Assembly (NCBI RefSeq): GCF_007671675.1
Contig: NZ_VCGW01000001.1
Location: 620,001 to 684,000 of the forward strand
Source: Marinobacter maritimus
Lineage (GTDB): Bacteria > Pseudomonadota > Gammaproteobacteria > Pseudomonadales > Oleiphilaceae
Direction of reading: 5' to 3'
DNA length: 64,000 nt
Shown here one piece after another: positions 7,998-15,037 of the stretch. Position numbers and translations under genes: made by a program. The notes under the pieces are model-generated. The model was not told the DNA's origin and did no database searches. It saw only the letters and a program-made list of their open reading frames with translations. Position 1 is the stretch's first letter. Every line of letters starts with the position of its first letter.

Positions 7998-9518
7998 ATG
8001 AAAAACCGCACTCCGGAAGAAGGGCTTACGGCCCTGACCGACGACGCCGAACGCAACCGCCTGCTGGCGGAAATGGCAGAACAATCCACCGACATGATCT
8101 CCCGGCATACACCGGAAGACTGGCGATTTATCTATGTATCCCCTGCGGTGACGCACCTGTTGGGTTATACCGTTGAAGAGGTTGTCGGTATTTCCGCCTA
8201 TGATCTTTATCATCCCGATGATGTAGAAGATTTTCGGTTGCGGGCGCCGACGGTGAATTATGATCGAGGTCTGTATACCCATACATACCGCTTTCGCTGC
8301 AAGGATGGTCATTACACCTGGCTGGAAAGTACCAGCCGGACCATTCGTGACCCGAAAACCAACGGTATTCGGGAGATCCTCGTAGTTTCTCGGGATGCTT
8401 CTCACAGGATCAAGGCGGATAAGGCAAACCGCCGGCTGGCACGAGTACTGGAAAGCACCCAGGATCTGGTTATCTTCGCGAACCTGGACTTTACCGTTTC
8501 TCATCTGAACGAAGCTGCTCGAACTGCTCTTGAGCTGGAACGTACAGATTACAGCGCATCCCCCCTTTCCTGGTTTGTGACGGAAAAAGGTTTCAGAAAA
8601 TTGATGGATGAGGGCTTCCCCGCAGCGGGGGAGACGGGGAGTTGGCGTGGAGAGCTGGCCATGCGAAGTCTCAATGCCGTTCGCATACCGGTCATGCTTG
8701 AACTACTGGCTCACCGATCCTTGCAGGGGGGTATTGAATACTACTCGCTGGTAGCCCATGACCTCACAGAGAAAAAAGTCGCAGAAGAACAGCTCAAGCA
8801 GTATCAAGCCGATATTGATCACGCCAGTCGTCTGGTCACGATGGGCGAATTGGCGTCTAGCCTGGCCCATGAGTTGAATCAGCCCTTAGCCGCAATGGTG
8901 AACTACCTCAGGGGTATTGAGCGGCGTTTTGCGGATAAAGCCATGCTCTCCTGGAGCGATGTCGAACTGCCCATTAGTCGTAGTATCCGAACGGCTTTGA
9001 GGGCAGGTGGGATAATCCACCGGATGATGGACTTCACCCGAAAGCAGGAGCCGGTGATCACCAGCCTCAATTTACCGGAATTGATCCGTGAGATGGTCGA
9101 TTTCTGCGAGAGCATGGCGGAGCGGAACAATGTGCGCATAGCGTTTGAGCCGCCCTCCGACTTGCCCCCGGTCAGAGGAGATAAGATTCAGTTGGAGCAG
9201 GTGTTGTTGAATCTTATTGTGAACGCCATAGAGGCGAGCGCCTCATCAGAAGATGAAGATGTTACTACCGTGGACATTCGTGTCGAGTCATACGGAAGCA
9301 GTCAACTGCAAGTTGAGGTGGAAGATCAGGGGCAGGGTATTTCGGAAGCGGATATGTCTCGTCTTTTCGATCGTTTTTTTTCAACCAAGGACACCGGGCT
9401 TGGAATGGGGCTGGCCATCAGTCGTTCATTGGTAGAGAATCTTGGAGGTGAGCTCTGGGCAGAAAACATCCCTGCAGGCGGGGCTCGCTTTTCATTTACT
9501 CTAAATACGACTGACTGA
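7998..9518 (+). CDS. PAS-domain sensor histidine kinase
   Basis: A soluble kinase of 506 residues if started at the ATG at 7998. An earlier in-frame ATG at 7926 has a less convincing context and would add a proline/glycine-rich leader. The order is PAS (about 15-140, including FIYVSPAVTHLLGY), a second PAS-like region (about 145-265), a HisKA domain with phospho-acceptor His291 in LAHELNQPLAAMVNY, and a HATPase domain with the NAIEAS, GQGISE and GLGMGLAIS boxes. No membrane segment is seen, so the signal is probably cytoplasmic. It is followed after 6 bp by its response regulator. It lies inside the acyl-CoA/BisC locus, which it may control. The ligand is unknown. Confidence 0.88.
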   Translation: MKNRTPEEGLTALTDDAERNRLLAEMAEQSTDMISRHTPEDWRFIYVSPAVTHLLGYTVEEVVGISAYDLYHPDDVEDFRLRAPTVNYDRGLYTHTYRFRCKDGHYTWLESTSRTIRDPKTNGIREILVVSRDASHRIKADKANRRLARVLESTQDLVIFANLDFTVSHLNEAARTALELERTDYSASPLSWFVTEKGFRKLMDEGFPAAGETGSWRGELAMRSLNAVRIPVMLELLAHRSLQGGIEYYSLVAHDLTEKKVAEEQLKQYQADIDHASRLVTMGELASSLAHELNQPLAAMVNYLRGIERRFADKAMLSWSDVELPISRSIRTALRAGGIIHRMMDFTRKQEPVITSLNLPELIREMVDFCESMAERNNVRIAFEPPSDLPPVRGDKIQLEQVLLNLIVNAIEASASSEDEDVTTVDIRVESYGSSQLQVEVEDQGQGISEADMSRLFDRFFSTKDTGLGMGLAISRSLVENLGGELWAENIPAGGARFSFTLNTTD

Positions 9519-9524
9519 TCACTC

Positions 9525-10163
9525 ATGACCTCTCAAAACGATGCACAGACAGTTTTTGTCATTGATGACGACACGGACGTAAGAGACTCCTTGAAGTGGC
9601 TGCTTGAGTCTGTCGGCCTGAATGTTCAAACCTACGAGAATGCATTGGCGTTTTTCGAGGGTTTCGATACGGGCTCCAGCGGCTGCATCGTGATGGACGT
9701 GAGGATGCCGGGGCTCAGCGGGATTAACGCGCAGAAAAAACTGTCAGACTACAATATTGAGCTGCCGGTGATCATGATTTCGGCCCACGGTAATGTGGAT
9801 ATGGCCGTGACAGCCCTGACTCAAGGCGCCATAACGTTTATCGAAAAGCCGTTTGACGACCAGTTACTGATTGACCACGTCCATGATGCCCTGGAGAAAG
9901 ACCGGGCTAGATTTGTTCAGCGTCGTTCACAGTCTCGTATTCGGGATCGCTACGACAGCTTGACGCGAAGAGAACGTCAGGTCCTGGAGCTGATCGTTAA
10001 GGGGCTCTCGAATCAGGAAGCCGCCGATGAGCTTGGTATCAACAGGAAAACGGTTGAAGGGCACCGGGCGCACATGACCGCAAAAATGAAAGTGGATTCG
10101 TTTGCAGAGCTGGTGCAGGTGGCCATAGCGCTGGGATTGGTACAGGGCATTGCGAAGCCATAA
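9525..10163 (+). CDS. FixJ/StyR-type response regulator
   Basis: A 212-residue two-domain regulator. The receiver domain spans residues 8-125, with acidic pocket DDD (14-16), phospho-acceptor Asp58 in VMDVRMPG, and the conserved Lys in EKPFD. The output is a LuxR-type helix-turn-helix (LTRRERQVLELIVKGLSNQEAADEL, near 145-170). Length and architecture fit the FixJ/StyR/TodT group, which often controls catabolic operons. It forms an operon with the PAS kinase. No binding site can be assigned with certainty; the shared palindromes on both sides of it are candidates. Confidence 0.88.
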   Translation: MTSQNDAQTVFVIDDDTDVRDSLKWLLESVGLNVQTYENALAFFEGFDTGSSGCIVMDVRMPGLSGINAQKKLSDYNIELPVIMISAHGNVDMAVTALTQGAITFIEKPFDDQLLIDHVHDALEKDRARFVQRRSQSRIRDRYDSLTRRERQVLELIVKGLSNQEAADELGINRKTVEGHRAHMTAKMKVDSFAELVQVAIALGLVQGIAKP

Positions 10164-10230
10164 GTCCAGCTGCTTAAGGGGGGTACAGCCGGGTCGCCCT
10201 TTAATCTGACGAATGGTGCAAGGCCGTAAC

Positions 10231-10674
10231 TTACCGCTTGTTGGCCGTTTCGAGGCGAGAGAGGTTGCGCCGGGCAGCGTCTGCTAACGTCGTTGGCTTC
10301 TGGGTGTTATTGTCAATGCAAACAATCACTGATTCAGCGGTTGCACAACACACCCCATTTTGAAAGATGCCTTGATGTAGCTGTATGGAGCTGTTACCAA
10401 CGCGTGTGACAGCTGATCCAATATCGACAGTCCCCGGCCAGTGAATTTCCGCGCGCAGCTGAAGGTTGATGTTGACGATTACGAAGGATGTGTCGGAAGA
10501 GGCAAGTGGGGCTTCCGAGTCGTATATCAGTTCAACCCGGCCCGTTTCAAGAAACGTTGAAAATACCGCATTGTTCACATGACCCTGTCGATCTGTGTCC
10601 GCGTAGCGCAATTTGTCATAGGTACGAATCGGAAACTGTTCCAGAGTCCAGTCTTTGGTGGCGCCCTCTGCCAT
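10231..10674 (-). CDS. Acyl-CoA thioesterase, 4HBT hot-dog family
   Basis: A 147-residue hot-dog domain of the 4-hydroxybenzoyl-CoA thioesterase/YbgC group. The family signature RYADTDRQGHVNNAVF runs from residue 23, with the presumed catalytic Asp28. It would hydrolyse a short or aromatic acyl-CoA to the free acid and CoA. A GAGGTGA ribosome site precedes the ATG on the minus strand. It is convergent with the two-component pair and divergent from the BisC-like gene. In an acyl-CoA catabolic locus it could release stalled CoA thioesters. That role is inference. Confidence 0.83.
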   Translation of the reverse strand: MAEGATKDWTLEQFPIRTYDKLRYADTDRQGHVNNAVFSTFLETGRVELIYDSEAPLASSDTSFVIVNINLQLRAEIHWPGTVDIGSAVTRVGNSSIQLHQGIFQNGVCCATAESVIVCIDNNTQKPTTLADAARRNLSRLETANKR

Positions 10675-11052
10675 TTCTAATCACCTCTTTGATTGGCTAA
10701 CGGGACAGGAGCATTGCTCAAGGCAGTGAGTATGTCAAATTCCCGTTCCGAACGATCCTGCCTGACCTGGCCTGATACCAACTCAGGCTGATCCAGAGAG
10801 TTCTTTCTGTGATGCTTTAGAAACTGCGGTTTTCCCCTGGCCGCACAGGTCGTTAGAGCCCCTTTCTTTCCCTTTTGCACTTCGCAGTTCAGTTCAGGTA
10901 ACGGTGTAATATCGTTGCTCGTGGCTTTGGTTAGGTGGATTCCCTCTTTACATGAGTAAAAATAATTGATTAAGTTTTAAAAAACCAAGTAATAGTACTC
11001 GATTTTGGTCTATGCTGTTTTTTTCAAATAACAAAAGTAAGAGGCTCAACCT
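10675..11052. other. Intergenic region between the thioesterase and BisC-like genes
   Basis: A 378-bp stretch with no convincing gene. A minus-strand reading frame at 10677-10880 lacks family features and a ribosome site of its own. The right third is AT-rich and carries the 22-bp palindrome copy at 10983-11004, preceded by a TTGATTAAGT element at 10966-10975. The same TTGATTAAGT element recurs at 13497-13506 beside the permease operators. Confidence 0.6.
10983..11004. promoter_or_regulatory. Imperfect copy of the 22-bp palindromic operator upstream of the BisC-like gene
   Basis: The left half AACCAAGTA is identical to the perfect copy at 6832. The spacer is ATAG and the right half TACTCGATT matches TACTTGGTT at 6 or 7 of 9 bases depending on alignment. 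It ends 48 bp before the start codon of the molybdoenzyme gene, a position where a bound regulator would affect transcription. Confidence 0.6.
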
Positions 11053-13377
11053 ATGACATCTGAGCACGCGTCAAGAGCGACGCTTACCAGCAGCCACTGG
11101 GGAACCTATCGGGTTCATACCAAGAACGGACGTGTTACCGAGCTAGAGCGATTTGAGAGGGATGAAGATCCGTCCCCGATTGGTCAAGGTATCGTTGACG
11201 TACTTGACGGGCCAACGCGTATCAAAAAACCTATGGTTCGCCGCGGATGGCTGGAAAACGGGCCGGGACATGCGGAGGGCGGTCGGGGAACCGAAGAGTT
11301 TGTTGAGGTTTCCTGGCCCAGAGTGATCAAGTTGGTGGTGGACGAGTTAAATCGTGTGCGCGGCTGTTACGGTAATCAGGCCATTTATGGCGGCTCTTAT
11401 GGCTGGTCCAGTGCCGGGCGTTTTCACCACGCCCAGAGTCAGTTGAAAAGATTCCTCAACTCGATTGGCGGTTACACCTATTCACTGAACACCTACAGCT
11501 ATGCGGCGGCGGAAGTCACTTTGCCTTACGTGCTCGGCGACTTTTATTCCATGGTGAACGGCGCAACCAGCTGGGACGTTATTAAAGAAAATACAGGCCT
11601 GTTCGTGGCCTTTGGCGGGGCGCCGGTCAGGAACGGCCAGGTTACTAATGGTGGTGTTGGCCGCCATGTGCAGAGGCAGGGCATGCTGGAGGCCGCTGCT
11701 AATGGCATGCAGGTTGTTAACGTTAGCCCCCTGCGCTCCGATGTGCTGGAAGAGATGGATGCAGACTGGCTCGCGATTTACCCGGGCAGTGATGTAGCGC
11801 TTCTGCTTGGCATCGCCCACACCCTTCACGACGAAAAACTCGCAGATGCAGAGTTTCTTTCGACCTATACGGTGGGCTACGAGCGTTTTCGGCAGTATTT
11901 TTTGGGCGAGACTGATGGCGTCGTGAAAGACTGCGCCTGGGCCGAGAGAAAAACAGGCATGGCTGCTGCCCGCATTCGTAATCTGGCGCGGAATATGGCT
12001 CGCCAGCGCACGATGATTTCCGTGAGCTGGTCTCTGACTCGTCAGGATAATGGCGAGCAACCCTACTGGGCTGCCATTGCGGTTGCGTCGATGCTGGGGC
12101 AGCTGGGTTTACCTGGCGGTGGTATAGGGTTTGGATACAGTGCCATGAACGCTATTGGTGCCAACTATCAGGGCATTCCCGGGGCCGCTCTGCCTCAGGG
12201 CAAGAACCCGGTAAAAAGTTTCATTCCCGTTGCCAGGATTACTGATCTGCTGCTGAACTCCGGTAAGCAATTCGAATACAACGGAATGACCGGAACCTAC
12301 CCTGATATCAAGTTGGTTTATTGGGCGGGGGGAAACCCTTTTCATCACCATCAGGATCTCGTTCGTATGAGGGCGGCCTGGCAGAAACCGGATACGGTGA
12401 TTGTTCATGAGTGGTGCTGGAATGCTCAGGCTAAACACGCTGACATTGTGCTGCCCGCGGCGACCTTTTTGGAGCGTAACGATATCGCTTCATCCAGCCG
12501 GGATCCCTTCCTCATCTACATGCAAAAAGCTGCCGAGCCGGCGGGTCAGAGCCTGTCCGACTATGAGATTTTCAGCAAGTTGGCGGAGGAACTTGGTGCA
12601 CGGGAAGCGTTCACTGAGGGTCGTGATGAAAACCAGTGGCTTAAAGTATTTTACGACGAAACCCGGGAAAAGGCCGGTGATAGCGGCATTGACCTGCCAA
12701 ACTTTGAGGACTTCAAGGCAAAGGGCTGGTTCGAAAACTCGATGCCGAAAGAACCCCAGATTCTGATGAAAGCCTTCCGCGAGGACCCTGCAGGCAATGC
12801 TCTTCGAACGCCCAGCGGGAAAATAGAGATTTTCTCTGAGACGGTCGCGGGCTTTGGCTATGAAGAATGTCCGGGCTTTCCGTTCTGGAATGACCCTAAG
12901 GAATGGCTGGGGCAGGAAAACCCTGGATACCCCATGCACCTGATTTCCAATCAGCCGAAAAACAAGCTGCACTCCCAGTTGGACCATGGATCCCATAGCC
13001 GAAAATCGAAGATCAACGGGCGGGAGCCGGTGGTTATTCATCCAGAGGACGCGAAGGCCCGGAACATCAAAGACAACAGTCTGGTTCGCCTTTTTAACGG
13101 ACGAGGTGCCTGTCTGTGTTCAGCTGTGGTGAGCGACGAAGTGCGGCCTGGAGTATTGCAGTTGAGCACGGGCGCTTGGTTTGACCCGCCCCCACCAGGT
13201 GTTTCAGGTGTGTCCTGCCGGCACGGTAACCCGAATGTTCTGACTCGGGACGAAGGAACATCACGCCTGGCTCAAGGGCCAAGTGCGTTGTCATGTCTCG
13301 TCGAAATTGAACGTTACAGTGGAGAGATTATCGCTTCGGACGCCTTCTCGCCCCCTGTAATCAGCAATGAAGGCTAA
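11053..13377 (+). CDS. Cytoplasmic molybdopterin oxidoreductase, BisC-like (DMSO reductase family)
   Basis: A 774-residue protein that aligns along its length with biotin sulfoxide reductase BisC and TorA-class enzymes. Shared blocks include LTSSHWGTYRV near the N-terminus, YGGSYGWSSAGRFHHA (Ser120 at the position of the molybdenum-ligating serine), WAGGNPFHHHQD and HADIVLPAATFLERND. There is no Tat signal and no N-terminal iron-sulfur cysteine motif, so it should be cytosolic and act on a small S-oxide, N-oxide or N-hydroxyl compound. An AGAGG ribosome site precedes the ATG. It sits between a palindrome-bearing promoter and a permease gene. Substrate and electron donor are unknown; true biotin sulfoxide reduction is possible but does not explain the catabolic neighbourhood. 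Confidence 0.82.
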   Translation: MTSEHASRATLTSSHWGTYRVHTKNGRVTELERFERDEDPSPIGQGIVDVLDGPTRIKKPMVRRGWLENGPGHAEGGRGTEEFVEVSWPRVIKLVVDELNRVRGCYGNQAIYGGSYGWSSAGRFHHAQSQLKRFLNSIGGYTYSLNTYSYAAAEVTLPYVLGDFYSMVNGATSWDVIKENTGLFVAFGGAPVRNGQVTNGGVGRHVQRQGMLEAAANGMQVVNVSPLRSDVLEEMDADWLAIYPGSDVALLLGIAHTLHDEKLADAEFLSTYTVGYERFRQYFLGETDGVVKDCAWAERKTGMAAARIRNLARNMARQRTMISVSWSLTRQDNGEQPYWAAIAVASMLGQLGLPGGGIGFGYSAMNAIGANYQGIPGAALPQGKNPVKSFIPVARITDLLLNSGKQFEYNGMTGTYPDIKLVYWAGGNPFHHHQDLVRMRAAWQKPDTVIVHEWCWNAQAKHADIVLPAATFLERNDIASSSRDPFLIYMQKAAEPAGQSLSDYEIFSKLAEELGAREAFTEGRDENQWLKVFYDETREKAGDSGIDLPNFEDFKAKGWFENSMPKEPQILMKAFREDPAGNALRTPSGKIEIFSETVAGFGYEECPGFPFWNDPKEWLGQENPGYPMHLISNQPKNKLHSQLDHGSHSRKSKINGREPVVIHPEDAKARNIKDNSLVRLFNGRGACLCSAVVSDEVRPGVLQLSTGAWFDPPPPGVSGVSCRHGNPNVLTRDEGTSRLAQGPSALSCLVEIERYSGEIIASDAFSPPVISNEG

Positions 13378-13458
13378 GGGGCGATTTATGTCCTGCGTCT
13401 CCGCGACGTAAGCCGCGGTAAAGCGATATGAGCGCTATGCTGATAGCACTTAAAAGTA

Positions 13459-13502
13459 AATCAAGTACAACTACTCATAAAACCAAGTAAAAACCATTGA
13501 TT
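13459..13502. promoter_or_regulatory. Two abutting 22-bp operator-like sites upstream of the permease gene
   Basis: Site A (13459-13480) has AATCAAGTA, a 4-base spacer and TACTCATAA. Site B (13481-13502) starts at the very next base with AACCAAGTA, spacer AAAA and a weaker right half CCATTGATT. Left halves match the perfect copy at 6832 in 8/9 and 9/9 positions. The tandem 22-bp period equals about two helical turns, which suits cooperative binding on one face of the DNA. The TTGATTAAGT element seen near the BisC promoter overlaps site B. Confidence 0.55.
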
Positions 13503-13586
13503 AAGTAACTTCTAAGACCTAGTATTGGGCTGGGGGTAATTCTTCCCTTCATATTTTTAAATTCAGTTGGATGGAGAATAAGAACA

Positions 13587-14993
13587 ATGTCCTTGAAAAA
13601 AAGACCAACAGGCGGAGAGCAGCCGTCGGCGTTGGGGGCGTTAAATTTACGCGTACCCTTCGTGCACTATAAAGTAGAAATCCCGGATATTTTACAGGGT
13701 GCAATTCTGTGCGTTGTCCCTTTGAGCATCACGGCGCTTATGACTTCTGTGCTGGGGATTCCGTTCGAGATTGCGGTTGCATTTGTACTACTGAACAACA
13801 TGCTTTACCTGGTGCACACGCACTTTGGTGACCCAACCGTTGCCGGCTGGATCACCGCAGGTATTCCCCTGTATATCGCGTTTTTGATGGGCTACCCCGA
13901 GAGGGAAGCCCGAATACTGGCGCTCATCGCATTGCAGTTAACCGTTGCTGTGATTTTCTTGGGGTTGGGGGTCTTCAAAGGTGCCGACGCTTTGGTGCGC
14001 AAGATGCCTATGTCACTCAAGGCGGGCATTCTTATCGGCGCAGGTATTTCTGCGGTGATGGGTGAGTTCGCTGCCGACGGCCGTGTTTGGACCATGCCGG
14101 TCACCATTCTGACCGGAGCGGTTCTCGGCTTCTTCATGCTGTTTTCTGAAACGGCGGGCCCGTTGCGAGCGCGCTACGGTTTCTTCCGCTTTGTGGCTCA
14201 GTACGGCATCGCCGTGCCGTTCCTGATCGCTTATGTGTTTGGCCTGCTTATTGGTGAGGTTGAGATGCCGGTCATTGAGTGGGGGTTCACTTCCATTCCG
14301 TTGGGCACCATCATCCAGGAATACAGTGTGATCGGGCTGGGTATGCCACCACTGCAATACTTCATTGATGCTATCCCGCTGGCTCTGGCAGCCTACATTA
14401 TTGCTTTTGGCGATATTCTGGTTATGGATTCGCTGTTCAAAAATGCCGACAGTGCACGTAAGGACGAGAAGCTGGTTTTTAGCCCGCGTCGTAACAGCAT
14501 CATTGTGGGTATTCGCAATACACTTCATGGCCTGTTTGCACCATTTATCAGTTTATCCGGGCCCGCATGGACGGGTGGCCAGGCTTTGGTCATCAACCGA
14601 TATATGAACAACCCGCGCTCTGTCATGGACAGCTACTGGGGTGGTGCAACCAGTATTTACTGGGGGATGACCATCGCAATCGTGTTGGTGCCCGTGGTTA
14701 CCCTGTTCAAGCCCGGCCTCAATATCGGAATGGCATTGACTTTGTTGATTCAGGGTTACTTGTGTGGCTATTTGGCTATCGAAATGCTGGATCGCCAGAC
14801 CAACCTTGAGCGCGGTGTTGCAGTCATTGTTGGCTCTGTTCTCGCGGTTAAAGGAGCGGCTTGGGGGCTTGGTATTGGCTTGGTCCTGTGGCTCTTCCTG
14901 GAGAAGAACTGGTTTGCAGAAGCCTATGTGGCAACGCACCATAACGATGATGAGCCAGCGGCTGACTCTGAAGCAGTAGCTGAGCGAAGTTAA
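13587..14993 (+). CDS. Multi-pass membrane permease, family uncertain (possibly SLC23/NCS2-like)
   Basis: A 468-residue very hydrophobic protein with roughly 11-13 predicted membrane segments, a charged cytoplasmic N-terminus and an acidic soluble tail. Recurrent features are a GDPTVAGWITAGIPL stretch near residue 90 and an SLSGPAWTGGQALVINRY stretch near 325. The glycine- and proline-rich half-helices recall the SLC23/SLC26 fold used by nucleobase and anion permeases, but I cannot assign it to a named family. A GGAGAATAAGAACA leader precedes the ATG. It follows a tandem operator and precedes an acyl-CoA synthetase by 44 bp, which suggests import of the acid that the synthetase activates. That coupling is inference. 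Confidence 0.7.
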   Translation: MSLKKRPTGGEQPSALGALNLRVPFVHYKVEIPDILQGAILCVVPLSITALMTSVLGIPFEIAVAFVLLNNMLYLVHTHFGDPTVAGWITAGIPLYIAFLMGYPEREARILALIALQLTVAVIFLGLGVFKGADALVRKMPMSLKAGILIGAGISAVMGEFAADGRVWTMPVTILTGAVLGFFMLFSETAGPLRARYGFFRFVAQYGIAVPFLIAYVFGLLIGEVEMPVIEWGFTSIPLGTIIQEYSVIGLGMPPLQYFIDAIPLALAAYIIAFGDILVMDSLFKNADSARKDEKLVFSPRRNSIIVGIRNTLHGLFAPFISLSGPAWTGGQALVINRYMNNPRSVMDSYWGGATSIYWGMTIAIVLVPVVTLFKPGLNIGMALTLLIQGYLCGYLAIEMLDRQTNLERGVAVIVGSVLAVKGAAWGLGIGLVLWLFLEKNWFAEAYVATHHNDDEPAADSEAVAERS

Positions 14994-15037
14994 CGCCGGC
15001 AGAGCTTGTCTGAGAGAACAACAAGAGGTTAAACCCA

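Noticed and set aside
10677..10880. A 67-codon minus-strand reading frame just upstream of the thioesterase gene
   Set aside because: It has no recognisable family features, overlaps a probable promoter region and lacks its own ribosome site. The AGAGGTG site it covers belongs to the thioesterase start.
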